Below, piece after piece: positions 16,497 to 23,922 of a stretch of DNA of 64,000 nt. Made by a program: the position numbers and the translations under genes. The stretch's first letter is position 1. Every line of letters starts with the position of its first letter. The notes beneath the pieces were generated by a model. The model saw only the letters and a program-made list of their open reading frames with translations. It searched no databases and was not told where the DNA came from. Source of the stretch: Alistipes sp. (GTDB lineage Bacteria > Bacillota > Clostridia > Oscillospirales > Ruminococcaceae); the NCBI GenBank assembly GCA_023667265.1, contig JAMPAJ010000001.1:1231151-1295150 (forward strand), read 5' to 3'.

Positions 16497-18788
16497 CTAT
16501 TGTACATTTTCAAATGCGCTTATGATATCTTCGCTCAGGGTTTTTGCGTCTCTCGGTTTGAGACTAAATTCATATGTACCGATCTCAGCCTGCTTACCGT
16601 TTGTAAGATTTGTCAGGTACGCCGTAGCCTTGAAATTGTTTGCAGCAGCAGTGAGCTTCAGAGTCATGCTCTTCATCGCGGGAAGAACAATCGTGCTGGA
16701 GGAGATCGTCGTAACATCGCCGTTTTCGTCTGTTATAACATAGTCTATGACATATCTGCCCTCATAGCCCTCCGGGAAAGGAGTCATGAAGGCGATGTTG
16801 TTATCGTCAGATTTTCCGGGAACGATTGAGCTGAAATCAACAGTCGGCTCAGGAGATGAACCTTCCTCAACGATCGTAACGGCAATTTCAGCCTTTACAG
16901 ATGGATTGTCCACGCTAATAACGGTAATAGTACATTCGCCTGCACTGACGCCTGTTATCCAACCGTATCTGTCGACTGCAGCAACCGACGCATCCGAGCT
17001 TTCCCACATCTCGTCAACATTTGTCGCATCTGCAGGAGACATAGTCACCCAGGAAAGAGCCCTTCCGCCAACCGGGACAGTAAAGCTGTAATCCGAAAGC
17101 GTTATGGACTGGACCTTTATGTGTGAATTTACCGTAACGACTATATTTGCTTTAATATCCGGATTTTCGTCGCTCTTCACCGTGACAACGGTCACACCGG
17201 CGCTTACGCCTGTAATACAGCCGTTTTCGTCAACGACCGCAACATCCTCGCTGCGGCTGAGCCATGTCAGCTTCTTATTTTTTGCAGTATCCGGAACGAC
17301 CTCTGCTGAAACGGTATACTTCTCACCTATGGATATTTCGATCTCGTCATTTCCAATGTTGATTCCGGTTACATCGTCCGCCGGAGCTGTCACAGGAGGA
17401 GCTTCGGTGGTGACTGTTGTCACAGGAGTAACAGGAGGTTCTGTAACAGTGGTAACAGGTGCGGAATCATCCACAACGCTGACCGCGATCACAGCGAATA
17501 CTGCCGGGTTGTCCACGCTTCTGACAGTTATGGCGCAGACGCCGGCTTTCTTTCCGACAACCCAGCCCTCATTGTCAACAACCGCGATCTCCTCGTTGGA
17601 GCACGACCATATCTCGCCCTTGTTGGCTGCCGTCTGCGGAAGCATGGTGACACGTGCGGACAAGTCGCCCTCGCCGACCCTGACAGTCATTTCCGTTCTA
17701 GAAACACGAATATCCTTAACACTGGTAGTATCAATAGTCTCTACGGCAATTTCCGCATAGACCTCCGGATTGTCCACGCTTGTAACTCTTATGGTACACT
17801 TGCCCTCTCCAACGGCCTGCACCCAGCCCTGGTCGTCTACAATAGCAACGCTTTCATCTGAGGTGCTCCATATCTCACGCACATCTTCGGCAGTGATCGG
17901 TAGCATCGTTACTCTTGCGGACAGGTCGCCGGTGCCGACAGTCAATGTCATTTCGGTACGGCTTAAACGTATATCTGCGACTCTTTTAGGGTCGGCAGTA
18001 ACGACAGGGACCGTTGTCACCGGCTTTGCGGTCGTCAGCGGTTTTACGATCGTTGTAACAGGCTTGGTTGCCGCTGTCACAAGCTTTTCAGTCGTGACAG
18101 GCGGTTTCGCCGTTGTAGCAGGCTTGGTTGCCGCCGTTGCAGGCTTTTCAGTCGTGACAGGCGGTTTCGCCGTTGTAGCAGGCTTGGTTGCCGCCGTTGC
18201 AGGCTTTTCAGTCGTGATAGGCGGTTTCGCCGTTGTAGCAGGCTTGGTTGCCGCCGTTGCAGGCTTTTCAGTCGTGATAGGCGGTTTCGCCGTTGTAGCA
18301 GGCTTGGTTGCCGCTGTCACAGGCTTTTCAGTCGTGACAGGCGGTTTGGCTGCTGTGGTCACAGTGTTTGCGACAACTGTGGTAACAGTCGCAGTCGTCA
18401 CCGGAGGCTTCACCTGAACGCTGCTCTCATAAAATTCCTCAAAAGAAAGCTTTCCACCTATAGACACATAGGCATAGTAGGTCAGGATAAATGAAGCGTC
18501 TGAGGCATCTACCTTTCCATTGCCGTCAATGTCGGCCGCATCATTCTGCGCACCAGTAAACGTTCCGCTCTGCCCTGTAGAAAGTGCGGCATATTCTTTC
18601 AGAACCATCGAAGCATCAGAGGCGTCAACTTTGCCGTTTCCGTCCACATCGCCCACGGTCAGCGCGGTCTCACTGGATGCAGATGTGTCTTTCTCAGCAA
18701 AAGACATTACCGACGCTGCGGACTGTCCGGCTGAAAAGACTCCCATCGCCGCAGCCAGGACGGCTGCAATAAATTTTTTTCTGTTCAT
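16497..18788 (-). CDS. Secreted protein: N-terminal dockerin, Pro/Thr repeat linker, four BIG2 Ig-like domains
   Basis: A 763-residue exported protein. A signal peptide (residues 1-30) is followed directly by a dockerin (about 44-115) with two near-identical loops, GDVDGNGKVDASDASMVL and DIDGNGKVDASDASFIL. A linker of about 130 residues includes five 20-residue repeats (AATKPATTAKPPITTEKPAT type). Four bacterial Ig-like group 2 domains follow (about 266-355, 356-445, 473-560, 561-648; recurring GWVxxxxAGxCTITVxSVDNP), then a C-terminal beta module (660-750). No catalytic residues are evident; an adhesion or scaffold-linked role is likely. Dockerins are usually C-terminal, so this order is unusual. 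AAGGGG lies upstream of the ATG. Confidence 0.85.
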   Translation of the reverse strand: MNRKKFIAAVLAAAMGVFSAGQSAASVMSFAEKDTSASSETALTVGDVDGNGKVDASDASMVLKEYAALSTGQSGTFTGAQNDAADIDGNGKVDASDASFILTYYAYVSIGGKLSFEEFYESSVQVKPPVTTATVTTVVANTVTTAAKPPVTTEKPVTAATKPATTAKPPITTEKPATAATKPATTAKPPITTEKPATAATKPATTAKPPVTTEKPATAATKPATTAKPPVTTEKLVTAATKPVTTIVKPLTTAKPVTTVPVVTADPKRVADIRLSRTEMTLTVGTGDLSARVTMLPITAEDVREIWSTSDESVAIVDDQGWVQAVGEGKCTIRVTSVDNPEVYAEIAVETIDTTSVKDIRVSRTEMTVRVGEGDLSARVTMLPQTAANKGEIWSCSNEEIAVVDNEGWVVGKKAGVCAITVRSVDNPAVFAVIAVSVVDDSAPVTTVTEPPVTPVTTVTTEAPPVTAPADDVTGINIGNDEIEISIGEKYTVSAEVVPDTAKNKKLTWLSRSEDVAVVDENGCITGVSAGVTVVTVKSDENPDIKANIVVTVNSHIKVQSITLSDYSFTVPVGGRALSWVTMSPADATNVDEMWESSDASVAAVDRYGWITGVSAGECTITVISVDNPSVKAEIAVTIVEEGSSPEPTVDFSSIVPGKSDDNNIAFMTPFPEGYEGRYVIDYVITDENGDVTTISSSTIVLPAMKSMTLKLTAAANNFKATAYLTNLTNGKQAEIGTYEFSLKPRDAKTLSEDIISAFENVQ
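18061..18346. repeat. Five 60-bp tandem repeats encoding the Pro/Thr linker
   Basis: An exact 60-bp period (20 codons) begins GGCTTGGTTGCCGC on the plus strand at 18061, 18121, 18181, 18241 and 18301. The three middle copies differ from one another at one position at most, the outer copies at several. The near-identity implies recent expansion or homogenisation, and the copy number is likely to vary between strains, changing linker length in steps of 20 residues. Confidence 0.92.
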
Positions 18789-18837
18789 ATTTTTCCCCTT
18801 ATATTTATATTATTTTGCAAGACATTATTATAAATGA

Positions 18838-18866
18838 ATTATACCGCCTTTTTGCCAAAAAATCAA
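18838..18866 (-). promoter_or_regulatory. Promoter of the BIG2/dockerin gene
   Basis: Minus strand TTGATT (18866-18861), 17 bp, TATAAT (18843-18838). The leader would be about 45 nt to the ATG at 18788. Confidence 0.72.
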
Positions 18867-19145
18867 GAAAAATGGAAAAATTTGGAGAAACTAACAAAAA
18901 CCTGGAAAATAATGGAAGAGTTTATGACATTGCAACATATCTCTTGCGATTTTTTTGTGTAAAATAAACAAACAAAAAAGAATATTTAAAACCGGTCAGC
19001 GAAAAAGGGCAACAACACATTTTTTGAAAAATGGTTCAAATTACTTCCGGAGAAAATCCGGTGAATATTTTTTGAAAAATTGTGCGGCTATACGAAATAT
19101 GCAAAATCATATTTACTTTTTTGTCAATATATGATAATATATTTT
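18867..19145. other. AT-rich gap before the sigma-factor operon
   Basis: No gene is seen. There are A/T runs, a small CCGGAGAAAATCCGG hairpin around 19050-19070, and near the end a possible promoter TTTACT, 17 bp, TAATAT reading toward the sigma operon (roughly 19114-19141). Nothing else is recognisable. Confidence 0.4.
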
Positions 19146-19199
19146 TAGGCCAACACTGCACAAAGCACGTCTGACGAGCAATCTCTGTGCGGTATTGCC
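19146..19199. repeat. Deleted copy of the family 1 element in the sigma-operon leader
   Basis: Starts TTAGGCCAACACTGCACAAAG and ends TGTGCGGTATTGCC, the same ends as the 28811 element (TTAGGCAACACC... and ...GCGGTGTTGCC). Only about 20 bp of interior remains (CACGTCTGACGAGCAATCT). It lies just upstream of the GATAAGGAGG ribosome site of the gene at 19223. Confidence 0.72.
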
Positions 19200-19222
19200 C
19201 TGGATGATAAGGAGGCTTTGAA

Positions 19223-19633
19223 ATGAATCTTAATTTTGAACCTGTCGGCAGACTTACAGTGAAAAAACAGTATCATTATGTCTGCGTCGCTCTTGCAGTC
19301 ATTCTCCCGGCTGCTCTGATAATTCTCACATTGATAAAGGGCACCTTCTCCCCTGCTACGCTTCTGGTATGTGCCGGAATAATCGTCGTTGCACTGGGAA
19401 TCGACTACTCCAACCGAAGCAACGTTGTGGCATATGACAGCGAGCAGATCGCCCTGCTTGGAATGTTCGGCAAATCGAAGCTATACCGCTGGGAAAAGCT
19501 GACCTCTGTGAACACGGGTGACACTACTATGCGCCTTGATTTTTCCGACGGCAGCAAGCTATATATCAATATGGAATATGACGGAATAAACGAATTTATC
19601 GCCTATCTCAACAGCGTGACGGAAGAAAAATGA
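19223..19633 (+). CDS. Small membrane protein, possible PH-like cytoplasmic domain
   Basis: 136 residues with two membrane segments (HYVCVALAVILPAALIILTLI at about 18-38, and LLVCAGIIVVALGI at about 48-62). A soluble part of about 70 residues follows (VVAYDSEQIALLGMFGKSKLYRWEKLTSV...), resembling the bacterial PH-like modules seen after short membrane hairpins. The family was not identified. AAGGAGG precedes the ATG. Its stop overlaps the sigma-factor start as ATGA, so it is made together with the sigma factor and may act as a partner such as a membrane anchor or anti-sigma component; that is inference. Confidence 0.65.
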   Translation: MNLNFEPVGRLTVKKQYHYVCVALAVILPAALIILTLIKGTFSPATLLVCAGIIVVALGIDYSNRSNVVAYDSEQIALLGMFGKSKLYRWEKLTSVNTGDTTMRLDFSDGSKLYINMEYDGINEFIAYLNSVTEEK

Positions 19634-21105
19634 AAGAACTGATCAACCGCGCCAGGAGCGGCGATAAAATGGCAGTCACAGAGCTGTACAACAGGACATA
19701 TAAGGAACTGTATTACTACTGCTCACGACTTTGCAGAAACGATCAGGACGCCCATGATCTGGTTCAGGACACTTATCTGACGGCATTTGAAAAGCTGGAG
19801 CAGTACCGCTATGACGATAATTTCAAGGGCTGGCTCCACACAATTGCACTTCATAAGTATTACAATAAGAGGCGCAGTGAACGTCCTGGGATATGGGAGG
19901 AAATTGCGGAGGACATTCCTGCGGAGGAGGAGCTCTCCTGCCCGGAGGAATACGCTGAAAACCGGGAATTATACCGCTTTCTCAGCAAAATTATATCCGA
20001 CAGACTGACCGAACCTCAGCGGCTCACGGTAATAATGTTCTACTACGATGACATAAGCGTTTCCAGAATTGCTGAGCTTCTGGAGTGTTCTCAGGGAACG
20101 GTAAAATCACGGCTCTACTACAGCCGGAAAATTATCCGACGGGAGCTGGAAAAGGGCGGTTATGTTCTCAGCGGCGGAGTGCTTGTTGTTGCTGCTGCGT
20201 TCGGCTTTGAATCGGCAGACTTTATTTCCGGCGTCACGCTGAACAGCGGACTGCTCACCAATATTCTAAGCACTAAGACCATTGCAAAAAAATTCGCCGC
20301 AAGATCGGTGAAAAGCTACGCCAAGGCAAAAATTATCGCAGGCGCGGCAGCTATTGCCGTTGCAGGCGGAGCGGCTGCCTATAACCACGCAGCCAATAAG
20401 AATACGAAGCCTGAACCTGAGCCGCCGAAAACGATAGCAACTATCCCTGCGCCGTCGCTCCAGATACCCACGGCGATCGTCACACCTACAAAAGCACCGC
20501 TTCCTACAGAAGCCGAGACCGAGCCGCCTACAGGTATTTCAGTCCCCGGAGGCGAACCGATGGAGTATGATTTTCCTCTGGGCTTCTTCTCTGCAAAAAT
20601 TCCGGAAAATTTCCAATTCATACCCTCCGGCGTTAATGCCGAAAGAATGGAACTGGTTCAGAATGGCAGGGTGATGAGTTCAATGCAGAGCAGGCTTCCC
20701 TTGAAATTACGCCCGGATGAATTCAGCGGAGACATGATCCTGATAGCGAGAAATCCTTCAGAAGAATATTTCTCTGACCTTGAAACCTCTCTTTCCGAAT
20801 ATTTTTCGGAAGTGGAGCTCGGTGAAAGCTCCGAAATCACGATGTCAGTCGACAATACTAACTCACCGGAAAGCGCGTCGGAGGCTACAGCCCTACGGAC
20901 GTCATTTTCGGCAGTTTCTCAGGGGAAAGAAGCCGCCGGAACAGCCGTAGTGTGCAAGCATATGAAAGACTCATATTTGTTCGTATTTCTGGATTGCAGC
21001 GGCATAAGGCAGGAGGAATATGATGCTATCATCGACTCGATACTATTCCGATACGCCGACGAAAGCTGGAAGGACAACTATCCGCATTTCAACAACGGAG
21101 CGTGA
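19630..21105 (+). CDS. ECF sigma factor fused to a membrane segment and extracytoplasmic domain
   Basis: 491 residues. The first 172 form a regular ECF sigma factor: region 2 (LINRARSGDKMAVTELYNR..., DAHDLVQDTYLTAFEKL) and region 4 (LTEPQRLTVIMFYYDDISV, ELLECSQGTVKSRLYY). The chain continues with a hydrophobic stretch (about 177-200), a basic segment, and a clear membrane helix (AKIIAGAAAIAVAGGAAAY, about 234-254). A Pro/Thr linker and a folded C-terminal domain (about 300-485, PMEYDFPLGFFSAKIPENF... to DSILFRYADESW) follow. The topology puts the C-terminal domain outside the cell, so sigma activity could be tethered and controlled by an external signal. It is the middle gene of a three-gene operon close to dockerin genes. 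The frame is uninterrupted. Confidence 0.85.
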   Translation: MKELINRARSGDKMAVTELYNRTYKELYYYCSRLCRNDQDAHDLVQDTYLTAFEKLEQYRYDDNFKGWLHTIALHKYYNKRRSERPGIWEEIAEDIPAEEELSCPEEYAENRELYRFLSKIISDRLTEPQRLTVIMFYYDDISVSRIAELLECSQGTVKSRLYYSRKIIRRELEKGGYVLSGGVLVVAAAFGFESADFISGVTLNSGLLTNILSTKTIAKKFAARSVKSYAKAKIIAGAAAIAVAGGAAAYNHAANKNTKPEPEPPKTIATIPAPSLQIPTAIVTPTKAPLPTEAETEPPTGISVPGGEPMEYDFPLGFFSAKIPENFQFIPSGVNAERMELVQNGRVMSSMQSRLPLKLRPDEFSGDMILIARNPSEEYFSDLETSLSEYFSEVELGESSEITMSVDNTNSPESASEATALRTSFSAVSQGKEAAGTAVVCKHMKDSYLFVFLDCSGIRQEEYDAIIDSILFRYADESWKDNYPHFNNGA

Positions 21106-21108
21106 AAA

Positions 21109-21948
21109 ATGAAGAATATTTTCGGGATAAATGTAACGGAAAACAAAGAAAACACTGAATTTGACGGCGATATTTTTGTGACCCGCAGGCTTTCAGAGGG
21201 CACGCAGAGCAAGCTTGACAGTATCGTAAATGACGTGGAAATTTACGAGAAAAAAGCCAATTTACCGCTGTTCTTGCAGATAATCAACCTGATATGCTGG
21301 TTTCTGGGCATTGTCATTGGTCTGGCAATACTCTACAGTGGGATAAAAACCGCCGCCCAAAGCGCGCCGTATTTCATTTACATTTGCGTTATCGCATGGA
21401 TCACAGTGATTTTTCTCGCGATAACCAGACGGAAAAAGGCAAAAGAAGTCGGCGGAAGCAGCGAATTTGAACAGCATATCCGCAATACCGAGGAAATTGT
21501 AAAGGAAGCGATGACAGAGCTGGAAATTCCTGAAGGCTGTCCGAGCATAGACGTTATCGCTGTGAAATATAGTGAAAAAAACGGCAAAACAAGGATAGTC
21601 AATTTCAATCCGATGTTCAGGCATTTCAACTATGATATGTTCATTTTCATAAAGGGAAATTATCTTTGTCTTGCAGGCATTAGCAGCGTGTATGAGATTC
21701 CGGTCTCGTCTCTCAGAGCCATCGAGCCGTGCAGCAAAAAGGCTATGTTTCCGCAGTGGAACAAGGAGGAGGAATATAATTCTCCCACCTATAAGCCCTA
21801 CAAAGTCGTCGAAAACAGCCAGGGTACATACTACGCCCATTGTTTCAAAGTTGTTATTTCGGATATTTCAGGGGATTTTGAGCTGATTATTCCAAACTAC
21901 GATCAGCCGATATTTTCCGGAATAACAGGGTTAAATTTAATGATATAG
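21109..21948 (+). CDS. Membrane protein of the sigma-factor operon, family not recognised
   Basis: 279 residues with two adjacent membrane helices (about 56-78, IINLICWFLGIVIGLAIL, and 85-104, APYFIYICVIAWITVIFLAI). A predicted cytoplasmic domain of about 165 residues rich in aromatic residues follows (RIVNFNPMFRHFNYDMFIFIK). No catalytic motif was found. It follows the sigma gene by 3 bp and ends at a strong terminator, so it belongs to the same transcript. With the 19223 product it gives two small membrane proteins flanking the sigma factor, a layout that suggests a membrane-located regulatory complex. Confidence 0.65.
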   Translation: MKNIFGINVTENKENTEFDGDIFVTRRLSEGTQSKLDSIVNDVEIYEKKANLPLFLQIINLICWFLGIVIGLAILYSGIKTAAQSAPYFIYICVIAWITVIFLAITRRKKAKEVGGSSEFEQHIRNTEEIVKEAMTELEIPEGCPSIDVIAVKYSEKNGKTRIVNFNPMFRHFNYDMFIFIKGNYLCLAGISSVYEIPVSSLRAIEPCSKKAMFPQWNKEEEYNSPTYKPYKVVENSQGTYYAHCFKVVISDISGDFELIIPNYDQPIFSGITGLNLMI

Positions 21949-21957
21949 TCAAATAAA

Positions 21958-21993
21958 GGCTGCTGAACTTAATTTGCTTCAGCAGCCGTTTTT
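21958..21993. terminator. Terminator of the sigma operon
   Basis: GGCTGCTGAA (21958-21967) and TTCAGCAGCC (21978-21987) form a perfect 10-bp stem followed by GTTTTTA. The stem also faces the convergent gene at 22002 and may serve both. Confidence 0.9.
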
Positions 21994-22001
21994 ATATTGT
22001 C

Positions 22002-23042
22002 TTAAATTTTCTTCGTAAATATCCTTTCAATGGCGGAAATAAGCCGTTTATTGTCGTCGATCGTGCCCACAGCCACGCGGAAATATTCGTCCGTCAGGCC
22101 ATACTCCGCACCGCATTTTTTTATGACGATGCCTCTCCTGCCCAGCATTTCCGCAAGTGGCAATTCGCAGCGGAACATGAGAAAATTCGTCTTTGACGGC
22201 AGCACAGGAAGTCCGAGCCGAGTCAGCTGGACTGCCATACTTTTCCGCTCCAGGGAAATATATCTCCTCGAGAGCCTTACAAATTCATTGTCCTTCGCCG
22301 CAGCAGCTCCGGCAGCCTGTGCAGCTCCAGAAACAATCGCTTTTCTTCCTGATACACGTACTTTTTCAGCAAGGCTCTTATCTCCGAAAACAGCATATCC
22401 CATTGGCAGTCCGGCAGTGGAGAATATCTCGTCAAAAGATCTGATTATAACAATATTGCTGCTAAGTATGCTCTTGGCGCTGTAACGCTCGCTCCTGTAT
22501 ACGAACTGCATGAACCGCTCGTCGCACACCATTATCGTTCCGGTTTTTTCGCATTTTTTCGCTATTGCAAGCAGGGTGTACAGCGAAACCACCCCTCCGG
22601 TAGGATTGCACGGATTGCCGATGATGACCATATCTGTGCCGGGATAAATGAAATCCGCCGCATCGGATGTAAGTGCAAAATCTCTGTCCGGATTCAGAGC
22701 GACCTCCATTATTTTGCAGCCGCACGCCTCAAGCGCCGCCCTGTAAACACCGCTGCACGGCGTATAAATAACAGCCTTTTTCGGCTTGCAGGCATCTGTG
22801 AGGCGGAAAACCATATCGTCACCTCCGTTTCCGCAGACGATACGGTTTTCCGGAACGCACTCATAAACGGAAAGACTGCGGCGCAGAACACAGCAAGCCG
22901 GGTCGCCCTGTGCCTGCAGGATACGCCTGTCAGCCGACAGAGCTTTCCTTACAGAGGCAGGCATACCGAGAGGATTTGCCGTTCCAGAAAGGTCGGAAAT
23001 TTTCAACGTTTTTTTGTTTATATCAAATTCAGAGCTTGTCAT
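22002..23042 (-). CDS. Aminotransferase class I/II fold protein lacking the PLP lysine
   Basis: 346 residues resembling HisC/CobD-type aminotransferases: NPLGMPASVRKAL at the N-terminus, VCGNGGDDMVFRL, VIIGNPCNPTGG (Asn contacting PLP), MVCDERFMQFV (Asp for the pyridine nitrogen) and FLMFRCELP near the end. In place of the usual SFSKxFGLAGLRxGY it reads SFDEIFSTAGLPMGY: the Schiff-base lysine is Glu and the phosphate-binding arginine is Pro. I re-read the codons (GAC GAG) and the frame is otherwise intact, so it should not transaminate by the normal mechanism. GAGGGTGG precedes the ATG. The next gene of this run is rsmA. Confidence 0.8.
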   Translation of the reverse strand: MTSSEFDINKKTLKISDLSGTANPLGMPASVRKALSADRRILQAQGDPACCVLRRSLSVYECVPENRIVCGNGGDDMVFRLTDACKPKKAVIYTPCSGVYRAALEACGCKIMEVALNPDRDFALTSDAADFIYPGTDMVIIGNPCNPTGGVVSLYTLLAIAKKCEKTGTIMVCDERFMQFVYRSERYSAKSILSSNIVIIRSFDEIFSTAGLPMGYAVFGDKSLAEKVRVSGRKAIVSGAAQAAGAAAAKDNEFVRLSRRYISLERKSMAVQLTRLGLPVLPSKTNFLMFRCELPLAEMLGRRGIVIKKCGAEYGLTDEYFRVAVGTIDDNKRLISAIERIFTKKI

Positions 23043-23060
23043 AGCAAACCACCCTCGATC

Positions 23061-23918
23061 TTATTTTGCCCCCATAAGTTCACGCGAAACCGCGGTCAGT
23101 TCCTCCATCGTCAATGCTTCAATACGCACGCTCTCGCTTATCCCAAGCGCCGAAAGTGCGCTGTACACAGCCGTTTTCTCTATTTCGAGCTGGGAGGAAA
23201 GCGAATTTGCAAGAGTTTTTCGACGCTGTGAAAATCCAGCCTTGACCATGCGGAAAAAGAATTTTTCATGCTCCTCGTCAAGTCTTGATTCGTGATTCAG
23301 ATCTATGCGTATAACCGCAGAATCCACATTCGGCGACGGCATAAAGCTGCCCCTGGACACATCGAAAAGCTTCTGTACAGAGCCGTAATAATTCACTCCT
23401 ACGGTTATTGCGCCGGAATCACGGCTGCCGACTCTTGCGCACAGCCGCTGAGCAGCCTCCTTCTGTACCATGACGGTTATGGAATCCACCGGCAGGCGGC
23501 TTTCCAGCAGCAGCATAATTATCGGCGACGTGATGTAGTATGGCAGATTTGCACATACCGCTGCTCTGAGGCCACGAAAATCCTCGTCGATTATTTTCCG
23601 CAGGTCAGCCTTCATAACGTCCTCGTTATAAATTTTAATATTGTCCAGTTCCCCCAGTGTTTCGGCAAGAACAGGCATCAGCCTCTTGTCGATCTCCACC
23701 GCCGACACCTTGTCGGCACGAAGCGCAAGCTCCTTTGTCAGCACGCCGATACCCGTGCCTATCTCAAGCACGCCATATCCCTTGCAGGCATTGCCCATTT
23801 CCGCTATTTTCGGGCAGATATCCGGATTTATTATAAAATTTTGCCCCAGACCCTTGGAGAAATTGAATCCGTGCCGGCTCATGACCTCACGAACGGTATT
23901 TATATTTGTTAAATTCAC
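23061..23918 (-). CDS. rsmA: 16S rRNA dimethyladenosine transferase
   Basis: Dimethylates A1518 and A1519 of 16S rRNA during 30S maturation. SAM-binding motifs are present (GLGQNFIINPDICPKI, LEIGTGIGVLTKELA, VEIDKRLMPVL), the catalytic NLPYYITSPI is near residue 125, and the C-terminal helical domain includes KAGFSQRRKTLANSL. 285 residues is standard. Start is a GTG at 23918 with TGGAGGAA about 9 nt upstream. It sits 4 bp after the flavoprotein gene at 23923. Confidence 0.96.
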   Translation of the reverse strand: MNLTNINTVREVMSRHGFNFSKGLGQNFIINPDICPKIAEMGNACKGYGVLEIGTGIGVLTKELALRADKVSAVEIDKRLMPVLAETLGELDNIKIYNEDVMKADLRKIIDEDFRGLRAAVCANLPYYITSPIIMLLLESRLPVDSITVMVQKEAAQRLCARVGSRDSGAITVGVNYYGSVQKLFDVSRGSFMPSPNVDSAVIRIDLNHESRLDEEHEKFFFRMVKAGFSQRRKTLANSLSSQLEIEKTAVYSALSALGISESVRIEALTMEELTAVSRELMGAK

Positions 23919-23922
23919 TTAC

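Noticed and set aside
18046-18346. CRISPR array
   Set aside because: The 60-bp repeats are contiguous without spacers, keep the reading frame and encode a Pro/Thr linker.
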